A DNA stretch of 12,072 bases from Candidatus Sumerlaeota bacterium (lineage in GTDB: Bacteria > UBP6 > UBA1177). Below are positions 1 to 6,672 of the stretch, in pieces. The translations under genes were made by a program, and so were the position numbers. Position 1 is the stretch's first letter, and the number at the start of each line of letters is the position of its first letter. The notes beneath the pieces are model-generated. The model searched no databases. It was not told the origin of the DNA and saw nothing but the letters and a program-made list of their open reading frames with translations. The stretch spans positions 1-12,072 of the forward strand of contig SLGQ01000299.1 of NCBI GenBank assembly GCA_007136595.1, given 5' to 3'.

Positions 1-110
1 AAACCGGAAACTTCAAAAAAACCTCTCTGGCAAACGATTTTGTTCTTCAGAATAATAACCTGTAAAACAAAGATAGTCAACAGCTCAAAACCATATTAAT
101 ATATTTTATC

Positions 111-138
111 TTGACTTATCAATTACCTTTTATATCTT
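111..138 (+). promoter_or_regulatory. Candidate sigma70-type promoter for the DUF1016 gene
   Basis: A -35-like TTGACT at 111-116 is followed after 16 bp by a weak -10-like TATCTT at 133-138. The -35 box is preceded by very AT-rich DNA that includes the palindrome ATATTAATAT at 93-102, which could act as an UP element. The expected start near 145 would leave a leader of about 28 nt before the GTG at 173. The -35 is good but the -10 matches only 4 of 6 consensus bases, so this is a tentative call. Confidence 0.4.
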
Positions 139-159
139 CTTTTTGAGCTTTTTTGCATT

Positions 160-164
160 AGGAG
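160..164 (+). promoter_or_regulatory. Shine-Dalgarno site that sets the DUF1016 start
   Basis: AGGAG lies 8 nt upstream of the GTG at 173. It favours that GTG over the in-frame TTG at 143, which has no comparable site and would sit at or upstream of the predicted transcription start. Confidence 0.65.
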
Positions 165-172
165 AAATTGCG

Positions 173-769
173 GTGTCAGAAGTTCCTGCAAAAAATTCAA
201 ATATCATTAAATCCGATGAAAGCTACAGAGGCTTGCTTAATGAGCTTCGAAGTATTCTAGAGAAGGGTCAAAACAGGGCATATAAAGCTGTTGATAACAT
301 CAAAGTGCAAACTTACTGGCAGATCGGAGAAAGAATCGTCAGAGAAGAGATCAAAAATAAGGATAGAGCCGATTACGGGAAAAATTTAATAGATAATTTA
401 GCAGAAGACATAGGTTTTAAAAGGCAAAGATTATATGAAATTGTTAAGTTTTACAGGTGCTATGAAATTGTCCGTACAGTGTCAGGACAATTAAGCTGGA
501 ATCATTATATAGAATTAATAAAACTCAAGAATGATAACAAAAGAGCTTTTTTTCAAAAAAAAGCCATTGAGATGAGCTGGAGTGTAAGGGAGCTTAGGAG
601 TCAAATAAAAAATGATGTTTCTGACAGCATTATCAATGAAAGTTTAAAACCTTTAACAGTGCAGTATGCTCTTGGCGGACTGGAAGAAAAGATTTTCATT
701 GCAACATACAAATCTAAACTGCCAAGTATCGAGCAATTGAAAAAAGCTGTCAGAAATGCAGGAAAGTAA
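173..769 (+). CDS. DUF1016 (YhcG-like) N-terminal domain protein lacking the nuclease core
   Basis: This 198-residue protein belongs to the DUF1016/YhcG family, whose full-length members are about 330-380 residues: an N-terminal DUF1016 domain, a PD-(D/E)XK nuclease core and a short conserved tail. Residues ~18-150 match the N-terminal domain, with YWQIGERIV at ~49-57, YGKNLIDNL near 68-76, LSWNHYIELI at ~107-116 and WSVRELRSQI at ~136-145. The sequence then passes directly to the family's terminal segment (QYALGGLEEKIF, then LPSIEQL, from residue ~164). The roughly 150-residue stretch that should hold the catalytic Asp, Glu and Lys is absent, and the reading frame is intact. A nuclease activity is therefore unlikely; a protein-binding or regulatory role is only inference. 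The GTG start is chosen for its AGGAG site. No restriction, toxin or defence genes lie beside it on the right. The family assignment rests on remembered motifs. Confidence 0.8.
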   Translation: MSEVPAKNSNIIKSDESYRGLLNELRSILEKGQNRAYKAVDNIKVQTYWQIGERIVREEIKNKDRADYGKNLIDNLAEDIGFKRQRLYEIVKFYRCYEIVRTVSGQLSWNHYIELIKLKNDNKRAFFQKKAIEMSWSVRELRSQIKNDVSDSIINESLKPLTVQYALGGLEEKIFIATYKSKLPSIEQLKKAVRNAGK

Positions 770-817
770 ACTCATCTTAAGTTTCCCCATTTTTTGCAGT
801 TTCAATTCTTTGTCAAC

Positions 818-846
818 TTGACTTATCCTTAACTATACATTATAAT
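818..846 (+). promoter_or_regulatory. Near-consensus sigma70 promoter for the lipoprotein gene
   Basis: TTGACT at 818-823 and TATAAT at 841-846 are separated by 17 bp. This gives 11 of 12 consensus bases at optimal spacing. The predicted start near 853 gives a leader of about 67 nt before the ATG at 921. It is the strongest promoter-like sequence I found in the window. Confidence 0.75.
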
Positions 847-865
847 AATCATTGTTTGATAATTA
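843..865. promoter_or_regulatory. Imperfect AT-rich dyad over the -10 box and predicted start
   Basis: Arms TAATAATCA (843-851) and TGATAATTA (857-865) pair at 8 of 9 positions around a 5-nt centre. The dyad overlaps the right half of the -10 hexamer and the likely start site, where a repressor would normally bind. Such AT-rich dyads also arise by chance in DNA of this composition, and I do not recognise the operator of a known regulator. Confidence 0.3.
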
Positions 866-920
866 CTTGCTCGGATTTTGCGATGGTTTTTATATTTGAA
901 TTGTTTGCGGGGTACAAGTT

Positions 921-2456
921 ATGAAGAAAATGACCTTTTTTATTGTTTTTTGTTTGGCGTTTATTGTTTTAAGCTGTAATAACAATAAGCTGGAAGAGGG
1001 AACAGAAATTAATGACAACATACTTGAAAATACAGATGACGATCTTGTGGAAACTTCCTGTGCCGAAGAATGGAATGAAATGGAGATGCTAAGCAATCCC
1101 GATGAGTTTTATGGTTTTGAAATTGTTTCTTCAAAAACAAAATGGGATTGGAAAACATCAGGCGACCTGGAGCTTATCAAAATATCAGGCAACGATGATT
1201 TTTCTCCGCTATCTACACTTAGCGTTGACAGTTACGGCAACATTTTATATGCCGGCTCGATGAACAATGAAGACTGTAACGACTGTCCTCATGAATTTGC
1301 ACAAATTTATAAACCGGATGGCAATTTGATAAAATATGGGATCAAAGGGATAGAAAAACCTTTTATCAGAGATGCCTGGTTTGATGTTGAGTCTGATACC
1401 CTTTTTGTACTTATGGAGTTTTTTGATTACATTGACAAACAGGAGGGTTCAATTTCGAAAAGACATTACTTGATAGTTGCTGTTGACAGAGAAGGCGTTA
1501 ATGATATAAAAGCATGGAAATCTTTAGAAAACTCAAGCTTTGGAAGTTGCCGCAAATTAATAAAATTTGACAACAAAATTTTTGTTTATTGTTTTCTGTT
1601 GCTTACAAACATTGAAAATGGCAGCGATTTAACAACAGTAAGTGTCGTTTCAATAGAAGATAACGAAGCTGTTTTTCTTTCTGATAAAACAACCGGTTCA
1701 CACTTCAAGTTTTTCAAAAAGGATAATATGCTGAACTATATAAAATTTTTATCTTACGAACATGAAGAAAAAAAGCATTATATAAAATCAGAAATTGATC
1801 CATTGACTAAATGTATAGCCGAGGAACCTTTTTTCTGGACAACTGACCTAGGATCTTTCAGAGGGATGCATTATGGACAATTAAACAATTATTTTTTCTC
1901 ATTTTTTACTGGCGACCCTGCTGAGCAGATTGAAAACGAGTATGGAATTGACTGGTTTCCAAGTTATATAAGCGGATTAAAAATTCAAAGACAAAATGAA
2001 CAGGGCTATTTCGTTGAAATTGGAATAAGTGAACGAATCAATCATAAAGGGCAGCGGACAATGCTTATCACAGACTCTGTCACAGAAGTTGAAACAAACT
2101 TTTTTATTCTAACTTATGCAACAGGAGATTTTGATCAAAGTGGAGATCCAACAAAAGAAGAGCTTGTAATACTTCAGGAAAATGACTACTACGACACTTT
2201 CAATTCTTACATCATTGCTTTTGATGAAGATTTAAAGAGCTATGTTAAACCCATCAACACGGGGATCAACAATTCCAAAGCGTTAACTATCCGTGAAGTT
2301 GGCGAATATTTTTATATTTCCGGCATAATTCCTGCTAAAGAAAGCTCAGAAAACAATCAAAGAGATCATTTCGTCACAAGAATTGAGCAAGCATCAGTCA
2401 TAAAAGAAGAAAATAAAACCACAGCAAAAACGGTCAGATTAATAAAACTGGACTGA
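921..2456 (+). CDS. Large secreted lipoprotein of unknown function
   Basis: This 511-residue protein begins with a lipoprotein signal peptide: two lysines (residues 2-3), a hydrophobic stretch at about 5-17, and a lipobox ending VLS-C with the modified Cys at 19. Asn follows the Cys, so outer-membrane sorting is expected in a diderm. Residues ~20-45 are an acidic, Asn-rich linker. The rest is beta-rich and aromatic, with a phrase SVDSYGNILYAGS (101-113) that resembles blades of bacterial beta-propeller surface proteins. I could not find a regular repeat series, so a propeller fold is only a possibility. Residues 403-414 (DFDQSGDPTKEE) match the spacing of an EF-hand calcium loop. Further cysteines are at 47, 119, 122, 210, 224 and 298. 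The ATG at 921 follows GGGG at 909-912 and supplies the positive n-region; the ATG at 930 would remove it. It has its own promoter and ends 9 bp from the oppositely directed alr. No function can be assigned. Confidence 0.85.
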   Translation: MKKMTFFIVFCLAFIVLSCNNNKLEEGTEINDNILENTDDDLVETSCAEEWNEMEMLSNPDEFYGFEIVSSKTKWDWKTSGDLELIKISGNDDFSPLSTLSVDSYGNILYAGSMNNEDCNDCPHEFAQIYKPDGNLIKYGIKGIEKPFIRDAWFDVESDTLFVLMEFFDYIDKQEGSISKRHYLIVAVDREGVNDIKAWKSLENSSFGSCRKLIKFDNKIFVYCFLLLTNIENGSDLTTVSVVSIEDNEAVFLSDKTTGSHFKFFKKDNMLNYIKFLSYEHEEKKHYIKSEIDPLTKCIAEEPFFWTTDLGSFRGMHYGQLNNYFFSFFTGDPAEQIENEYGIDWFPSYISGLKIQRQNEQGYFVEIGISERINHKGQRTMLITDSVTEVETNFFILTYATGDFDQSGDPTKEELVILQENDYYDTFNSYIIAFDEDLKSYVKPINTGINNSKALTIREVGEYFYISGIIPAKESSENNQRDHFVTRIEQASVIKEENKTTAKTVRLIKLD

Positions 2457-2465
2457 ATTCTTATT

Positions 2466-3620
2466 TCACACGATCATTCTAGGAATATGGGGAGCAATTC
2501 TTGATACTGTTTCATAGTTAATGGTGCCTGTAAGTGCTGCAAGGTTTTCTGCCCGGATTATCTCTTCTCCCTGTTCTCCTATCAAAACCACTTCATCTTC
2601 GAGCTTTGCTTCCGGGATATCGGTTATATCAACCATCGTAAGATTCATTGCTACTCTTCCGAGTACCGGAGCTCTTTTACCGTGGATCAGCACATATCCC
2701 TGATTTGAAAGTTTTCTGTCGTATCCGTCGCTATATCCTATCGGCAGAACACCTATCAAAGTATCCCTTGTAACTTGTCTTGTGCATCCGTAACTGACAA
2801 ACTCACCTTTTTTTGCAGGTTTTATCTGGGCTATTTTTGTTTTCCATGACAAAACCGGCGAAAGGATGTGTTCTCTGCCATGACCATGCTCTGAAATATA
2901 AGTGAGATAAGTTTCTTTTGACGACCAGAGTCCGTACTGAGATATTCCAAGCCTTATCATATCGTAATGGGTTCGGGGAAAAATTGCCGCAGCGGCACTT
3001 GAAGCAAAATGCACTTTAAACCCCTTGAAACCTTTGCTTTTTATAAGGTTCAAAGACTTTTCAAAAGAGTCTATCTGTTTTTGAGCATAACTGTGATCTG
3101 TGGTGTCTTCAATATTGGCAAAATGGCTGTAAACTCCTTTCAATTCAACATCCGTAGTTTCTTTCAAACGATCAAGAAAATCGTCAAGCTCTCTTTCCTT
3201 TATCCCCTGTCTGTTTGTCCCTGTTTCAATTTTCAAATGAATTTTAGCCTGTTTACCCTGTTTAAAAGCTTCTTTTTGAAATTCTTTTAAATTTTCTCTG
3301 TTATAACAAACACATTCAAAATCTTTTTCCACAACAGTTTTTATCCGGCTCAACATCACAGGACCAAGAATGAAAATGGTTTGACTAAAATCATTATCAG
3401 ACAAGATCAAAGCTTCTTCAAGACTGTTAACACAAAAAGTTTTCACCTCTTTTTCATTAGCCATTTTAGCGATTTCAAGGATACCATGCCCATAACCGTT
3501 TGCTTTTATTACAACTGACAGTTCTGTTCCCGGAACCATTTTTGATCTGAAAAAATCTATGTTTTTAAAGTAAGCACTTTGTGAAATCTCTATCCAGCTT
3601 GTGAAGTTATTTGTATCCAT
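2466..3620 (-). CDS. alr: Alanine racemase (PLP-dependent, fold type III)
   Basis: This 384-residue enzyme interconverts L- and D-alanine in the cytoplasm, supplying D-Ala for peptidoglycan. The length is normal. The N-terminal TIM barrel carries the PLP-binding Lys39 in VIKANGYGHG and the HLKIETGTNRQG segment. There, Lys130 and Arg137 correspond to the carbamylated Lys and the Arg near the active site in the Geobacillus enzyme. The C-terminal beta domain carries the second catalytic base Tyr277 in FVSYG, followed by LPIGYSDGYDR. One deviation is visible: in GRVAMNLTMVD, residue 326 is Asn where many alanine racemases have Asp (GRVCMDQ-type motif). The ATG at 3620 has a GAGG site 10 nt upstream and lies 5 nt after the folE2 stop. 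It is the last gene of the minus-strand operon, with no terminator seen before the converging lipoprotein gene. Confidence 0.96.
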   Translation of the reverse strand: MDTNNFTSWIEISQSAYFKNIDFFRSKMVPGTELSVVIKANGYGHGILEIAKMANEKEVKTFCVNSLEEALILSDNDFSQTIFILGPVMLSRIKTVVEKDFECVCYNRENLKEFQKEAFKQGKQAKIHLKIETGTNRQGIKERELDDFLDRLKETTDVELKGVYSHFANIEDTTDHSYAQKQIDSFEKSLNLIKSKGFKGFKVHFASSAAAAIFPRTHYDMIRLGISQYGLWSSKETYLTYISEHGHGREHILSPVLSWKTKIAQIKPAKKGEFVSYGCTRQVTRDTLIGVLPIGYSDGYDRKLSNQGYVLIHGKRAPVLGRVAMNLTMVDITDIPEAKLEDEVVLIGEQGEEIIRAENLAALTGTINYETVSRIAPHIPRMIV

Positions 3621-3625
3621 AGTTC

Positions 3626-4456
3626 TTAAACCCTCGGAAAACCTTTGAACATCCTTAGATGCTCAAGTAAAACTGTCTGTTTTTCACGAAATCTCTCTAT
3701 CCTTGCATAAGCATTATGTGTATGAATGCTTTCAAGGTGGAGCGTTTCAGTCATAAACCACTCGATATTATCCATTTTTTCAAATATTTCTGCAACATTT
3801 CTCACAATATCTTCAGCAAAAACAGGTTTTGAGTAAGCGGCTTCAGTAACAAACTTTTCATCATTTCTCTTTAAAAGGGGGTAAACTTCGCAACTTGCAC
3901 ATTTCTGGATCGCTTCAACCACATCCTCTATCCAAATAAAATCAGAAAATTTAAGATAAATTGTCAGATAACTTCTCTGGTTATGTGCTCCGTATTCACT
4001 TATCTCTTTAGAACATGGACATAAGGAAGTTACCGGAACTCTCACACCGAGAATAAAGTTGTATCCGTCAGTATGATCGGAAAAACCGCTGAAAAGAACA
4101 GAAACCGGAAAAAGAGACTTCAATTTGGAAACAGGTGAAATTTTTTCAATGAAATAAGGGAACCTCATTGCCATCATAGCTTGGGGAGATGCCAATTTTT
4201 TTCTAATGTCCGATAAAATAACGGGCATATTTGCCATTGTTATCTCACCCCGCACACTGTTAAGAATTTCGATCATTCTTGACATGTGGGTTCCTTTGAA
4301 TTCGGGAAGTAACTGGACAGTCATATCAATTTTTGCGACAGTCTGCTGAAGTCCCGCTGTTTTATCTTTTACAGTTACAGGATATTCAACATCCCATATA
4401 CCTACCTGATCTACACTGATATTTCTTTTATCTGAAAAATTTTGTACATCAATCAT
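3626..4456 (-). CDS. folE2: GTP cyclohydrolase FolE2 (type IB)
   Basis: FolE2 converts GTP to 7,8-dihydroneopterin triphosphate. This is the entry step to tetrahydrofolate and, through preQ0, to queuosine. It is the T-fold family unrelated in sequence to FolE (type IA), with more flexible metal use. The 276-residue protein shows the family signatures FKGTHMSRMIE (53-63), VTSLCPCSKEIS with Cys146 and Cys148 (142-153), GAHNQRS with His158 (156-162) and ESIHTHNA near 242-249. In the characterised Neisseria enzyme a Cys in the CPCS region and nearby His and Glu residues form the active site. I chose the ATG at 4456 because GGGGAG lies 5 nt upstream. A longer reading to 4498 adds 14 residues lying inside truB that do not look like the family N-terminus. 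The start overlaps the end of truB by 8 bp, so coupling is likely. Confidence 0.95.
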   Translation of the reverse strand: MIDVQNFSDKRNISVDQVGIWDVEYPVTVKDKTAGLQQTVAKIDMTVQLLPEFKGTHMSRMIEILNSVRGEITMANMPVILSDIRKKLASPQAMMAMRFPYFIEKISPVSKLKSLFPVSVLFSGFSDHTDGYNFILGVRVPVTSLCPCSKEISEYGAHNQRSYLTIYLKFSDFIWIEDVVEAIQKCASCEVYPLLKRNDEKFVTEAAYSKPVFAEDIVRNVAEIFEKMDNIEWFMTETLHLESIHTHNAYARIERFREKQTVLLEHLRMFKGFPRV

Positions 4457-5345
4457 TACCACTCCCCAAAAATGCAAAATAACTGAGCTCTTCACCATCT
4501 TTTTTTATCAGAAACAGTGTTTCTCCACAATATTTAAGAGAAGTTAAACCTTGACTGAAACTGATACCGCTTTTTGAGATGTCACTTCCATTTCTGAAAT
4601 AACCGTACTCTTTGTCACTTAACTCAAAAGACGGGTATTCTTTCAGGAAATCATCAATGGTCATCACACCTTTCTCTTCAATTATTCCGGGATTTTCTTT
4701 GACTTCATCAATTGTTACAGAGTTTTTTATACTGAATTCACCCACCTTTTCTCTTACAAGTTCCGTCATAACAGCTCCAAAACCTGTTTCTATCCCAATA
4801 TCATTTACAAGAGATCTTATATAAGTCCCTTTTGAACAAGTTACTTTGAAAGCAAGTGTATTTGAGGAGACGACAGAGATATCAAGATCCCGGATCGTCA
4901 CTTTTCTTGGTTTCAAATCAACAGATTCACCTTTTCTTGCCAGTTCATAAGCCCTTTGACCGTTAACCTTCAAAGCACTGTATACCGGCGGTTTCTGTTC
5001 CAATTCACCTGTAAATTTTTTTTTGAGCCCATCAAAGTCTATTTCTGCAATGTTGACAGTAACGCCTGAGCTTTTCACAACAGTTTCAGTATCATAACTT
5101 GGACTGGTAAAACCGAGATCCATTTTCCCGCTGTAAACTTTATCAAGATCGGTAACCATTCTTATCAGTTTAGTTGCTTTGTTAACTGCAACAACAAGAA
5201 CACCTTCCGCTATCGGATCAAGTGTTCCGCAAAAACCACATTTCTTTATTTTAAGAAGTGATTTCAGCCTGTTTAAAGAAGAAGCGGAAGAATATCCTTT
5301 CTTTTTGTTAAGTGTTATAAAACAGGTTTTGTTACTTTGAAACAC
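4449..5345 (-). CDS. truB: tRNA pseudouridine-55 synthase TruB
   Basis: TruB isomerises U55 in the T-loop of elongator tRNAs to pseudouridine and also acts as a tRNA folding chaperone. The 298-residue protein has the catalytic Asp43 in GTLDP, a YSGKMDLGF segment with Tyr71, QKPPVYSALKVNGQRAYELA (117-136), and GTYIRSLVNDIG with Arg177. The last ~65 residues form a short C-terminal domain of the TruB_C/PUA type. Before the catalytic Asp the usual GHTG or GHGG is GFCG, so the His corresponding to E. coli His43 is Phe38 here. The start is GTG at 5345, with a GAGG about 12 nt upstream; this spacing is long and the exact start is less sure than the identity. It overlaps nrnA by 14 bp and folE2 by 8 bp. 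Confidence 0.95.
   Translation of the reverse strand: MFQSNKTCFITLNKKKGYSSASSLNRLKSLLKIKKCGFCGTLDPIAEGVLVVAVNKATKLIRMVTDLDKVYSGKMDLGFTSPSYDTETVVKSSGVTVNIAEIDFDGLKKKFTGELEQKPPVYSALKVNGQRAYELARKGESVDLKPRKVTIRDLDISVVSSNTLAFKVTCSKGTYIRSLVNDIGIETGFGAVMTELVREKVGEFSIKNSVTIDEVKENPGIIEEKGVMTIDDFLKEYPSFELSDKEYGYFRNGSDISKSGISFSQGLTSLKYCGETLFLIKKDGEELSYFAFLGSGND
4462..4467 (-). promoter_or_regulatory. Shine-Dalgarno site of folE2
   Basis: GGGGAG on the minus strand, 5 nt before the ATG at 4456 and within the last codons of truB. It decides the folE2 start and fits coupled translation. Confidence 0.65.
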
Positions 5346-6315
5346 TGTTTACAATTTCCTCAACTTTTTTGAGGGCTTCATCATAAGAACCCTTAAAAAT
5401 AAAACCGGCGGCATTTTTGTGTCCACCGCCACCGAAACCGGAAGCTACAACATGGCAGTTTATTCCATCCCGGCTTCTCATGCTCACTTTCCAGCAGTTA
5501 TTGTCAAGTTCCCGGAATCTCATTGCCAGCTTTACACCCTCAATACTCCTTGCATAGTTAACGAATGAATCAACATGGTCAGCTGTCAAGCTGTATCTTT
5601 CAAGCTGATCATTGGTAATTTTTATTACTGCCGCCTGGCCATCTGCAATTATTTTCATGTCTGAAAGAACTTCGGCAAGCATTTTCATCTGATTAGCAGG
5701 AACTTTTTCATATATTTCAGATGCAATTTTCCATGGACTGACTTTATCAATAAGTTTGGACATTATCTCAAAAGATTCTTTGTTGGTACTTCCGTATCTC
5801 AAACCTCCTGTGTCGCTTATGATCCCTGTATATATCGCTTCTGCAGCTTCCTCACAAATATCAAGTTTCCTCTCATCCGCCCATCTGAATATTAATGCAG
5901 CGGTAGCACAGGCACTTTCATCGGCAAAAATGACATCATAAAATGATTTTACGGAATCGGTAAGAACATGATGGTCAAAAAGTACCACCTCTCTGCCACT
6001 TTTTGATATCTTTTTCCGGAGCTTATCGTCAATACGGTCAACAGAACCGGCATCAACGATAATAAAAAGGTCCGGATCTTTTTCGGGAATATCAAAGACA
6101 ACTTTATCTGAACCTTTAAGGAACAGATAGTTGTAAGGCAACGGATCTCCACTGTAAACCGTAACTTTTTTTCCAAGTCCTGTAAGCAGATAGTAGAGTG
6201 CAAGACAACTGGCTAAGGAGTCTCCATCAGGGTTTTTATGACCTGAAACAATAATTTCGGAACTTTTATCTATCATAGCATTAATGGGAGCTAAAAGAAA
6301 TTCACTCGTTCTCAT
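5332..6315 (-). CDS. nrnA: DHH/DHHA1 phosphoesterase, NrnA-type oligoribonuclease/pAp phosphatase
   Basis: Members of this family cleave short RNA oligonucleotides from the 5' or 3' end and often hydrolyse 3'-phosphoadenosine 5'-phosphate. The 327-residue protein has the metal-binding motifs in order: HKNPDGDS (26-33), IVDAGS (86-91), FDHH (113-116) and SDTGG (167-171). The C-terminal DHHA1 substrate-binding motif GGGGHKNAAGF is at ~295-305. The ATG at 6315 is preferred because AGGA lies 5 nt upstream and the N-terminus then has family length. The upstream ATG at 6342 also has an AGGA 6 nt before it, so a form nine residues longer cannot be excluded. The chosen start overlaps rbfA by 14 bp. 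A DHH protein between rbfA and truB is a common arrangement, linking RNA turnover with translation. The substrate range cannot be read from the sequence. Confidence 0.92.
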   Translation of the reverse strand: MRTSEFLLAPINAMIDKSSEIIVSGHKNPDGDSLASCLALYYLLTGLGKKVTVYSGDPLPYNYLFLKGSDKVVFDIPEKDPDLFIIVDAGSVDRIDDKLRKKISKSGREVVLFDHHVLTDSVKSFYDVIFADESACATAALIFRWADERKLDICEEAAEAIYTGIISDTGGLRYGSTNKESFEIMSKLIDKVSPWKIASEIYEKVPANQMKMLAEVLSDMKIIADGQAAVIKITNDQLERYSLTADHVDSFVNYARSIEGVKLAMRFRELDNNCWKVSMRSRDGINCHVVASGFGGGGHKNAAGFIFKGSYDEALKKVEEIVNSVSK

Positions 6316-6670
6316 TTTTATCCTGTTCGCTCCTATGTTCATCAAGGATCCTTTGCACTCTCATTATTTCTTCAGCCGTTTTATCATAAATGAACTTGAT
6401 CTCCGGAGCAAATTTGATATGTTTCAAATGTCGTGCAAGTTTGTGGCGGATCTGTTTCTGTTCATTTTCAAGCTGCGACTGAATAACTGAAACTGCTTTA
6501 TTTCCGAAAAAAGTGTAGAAGATTTGTGCCTGTCTTAAATCCTGAGTGACTTTGACACGCTGGATGGTTATCATTGAAATATCCGTGCCACCGTATTCAC
6601 TTATCATTAAACTGCCAAGAAAACGGTGTATAGCCTGTGAAACTCTGTTTTTCCTTATATCTCCAGCCAT
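6302..6670 (-). CDS. rbfA: Ribosome-binding factor A
   Basis: RbfA is a single KH-type-domain protein that binds the immature 30S subunit near the 16S rRNA 5' end helix and supports late maturation and cold growth. The 122-residue protein has the family length. It matches the pattern from the N-terminal RKNRVSQAIHRFLGSLM helix, through ITIQRVKVTQDLRQAQIFYTF, to IRHKLARHLKHIKFAPEIKF and a final helix at about 99-112. The tail is short and charged. The ATG at 6670 lies 2 nt after the infB stop (TGA-TA-ATG), with GAGG 10 nt upstream inside infB. An in-frame extension to 6712 would add residues encoded inside infB that have no counterpart in the family. Confidence 0.95.
   Translation of the reverse strand: MAGDIRKNRVSQAIHRFLGSLMISEYGGTDISMITIQRVKVTQDLRQAQIFYTFFGNKAVSVIQSQLENEQKQIRHKLARHLKHIKFAPEIKFIYDKTAEEIMRVQRILDEHRSEQDKNENE
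6321..6324 (-). promoter_or_regulatory. Shine-Dalgarno site favouring the shorter nrnA start
   Basis: AGGA on the minus strand, 5 nt before the ATG at 6315. A second AGGA precedes the ATG at 6342, so the choice also rests on expected N-terminal length. Confidence 0.45.
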
Positions 6671-6672
6671 TA

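Noticed and set aside
1..66. Plus-strand frame 1 is open for 21 codons from the left edge and ends with TAA, possibly the tail of an upstream gene.
   Set aside because: It is too short to distinguish from chance and the residues match no family I recognise.
143..172. TTG start giving ten extra residues on the DUF1016 protein.
   Set aside because: There is no ribosome site before it, it coincides with the predicted transcription start, and the GTG at 173 has AGGAG at ideal spacing.
768..795. Possible terminator after the DUF1016 gene: AAACT (768-772), AGTTT (780-784), then a T-run at 790-795.
   Set aside because: The stem is only 5 AT-rich base pairs and the T-run starts 5 nt after it, so it is too weak to call.
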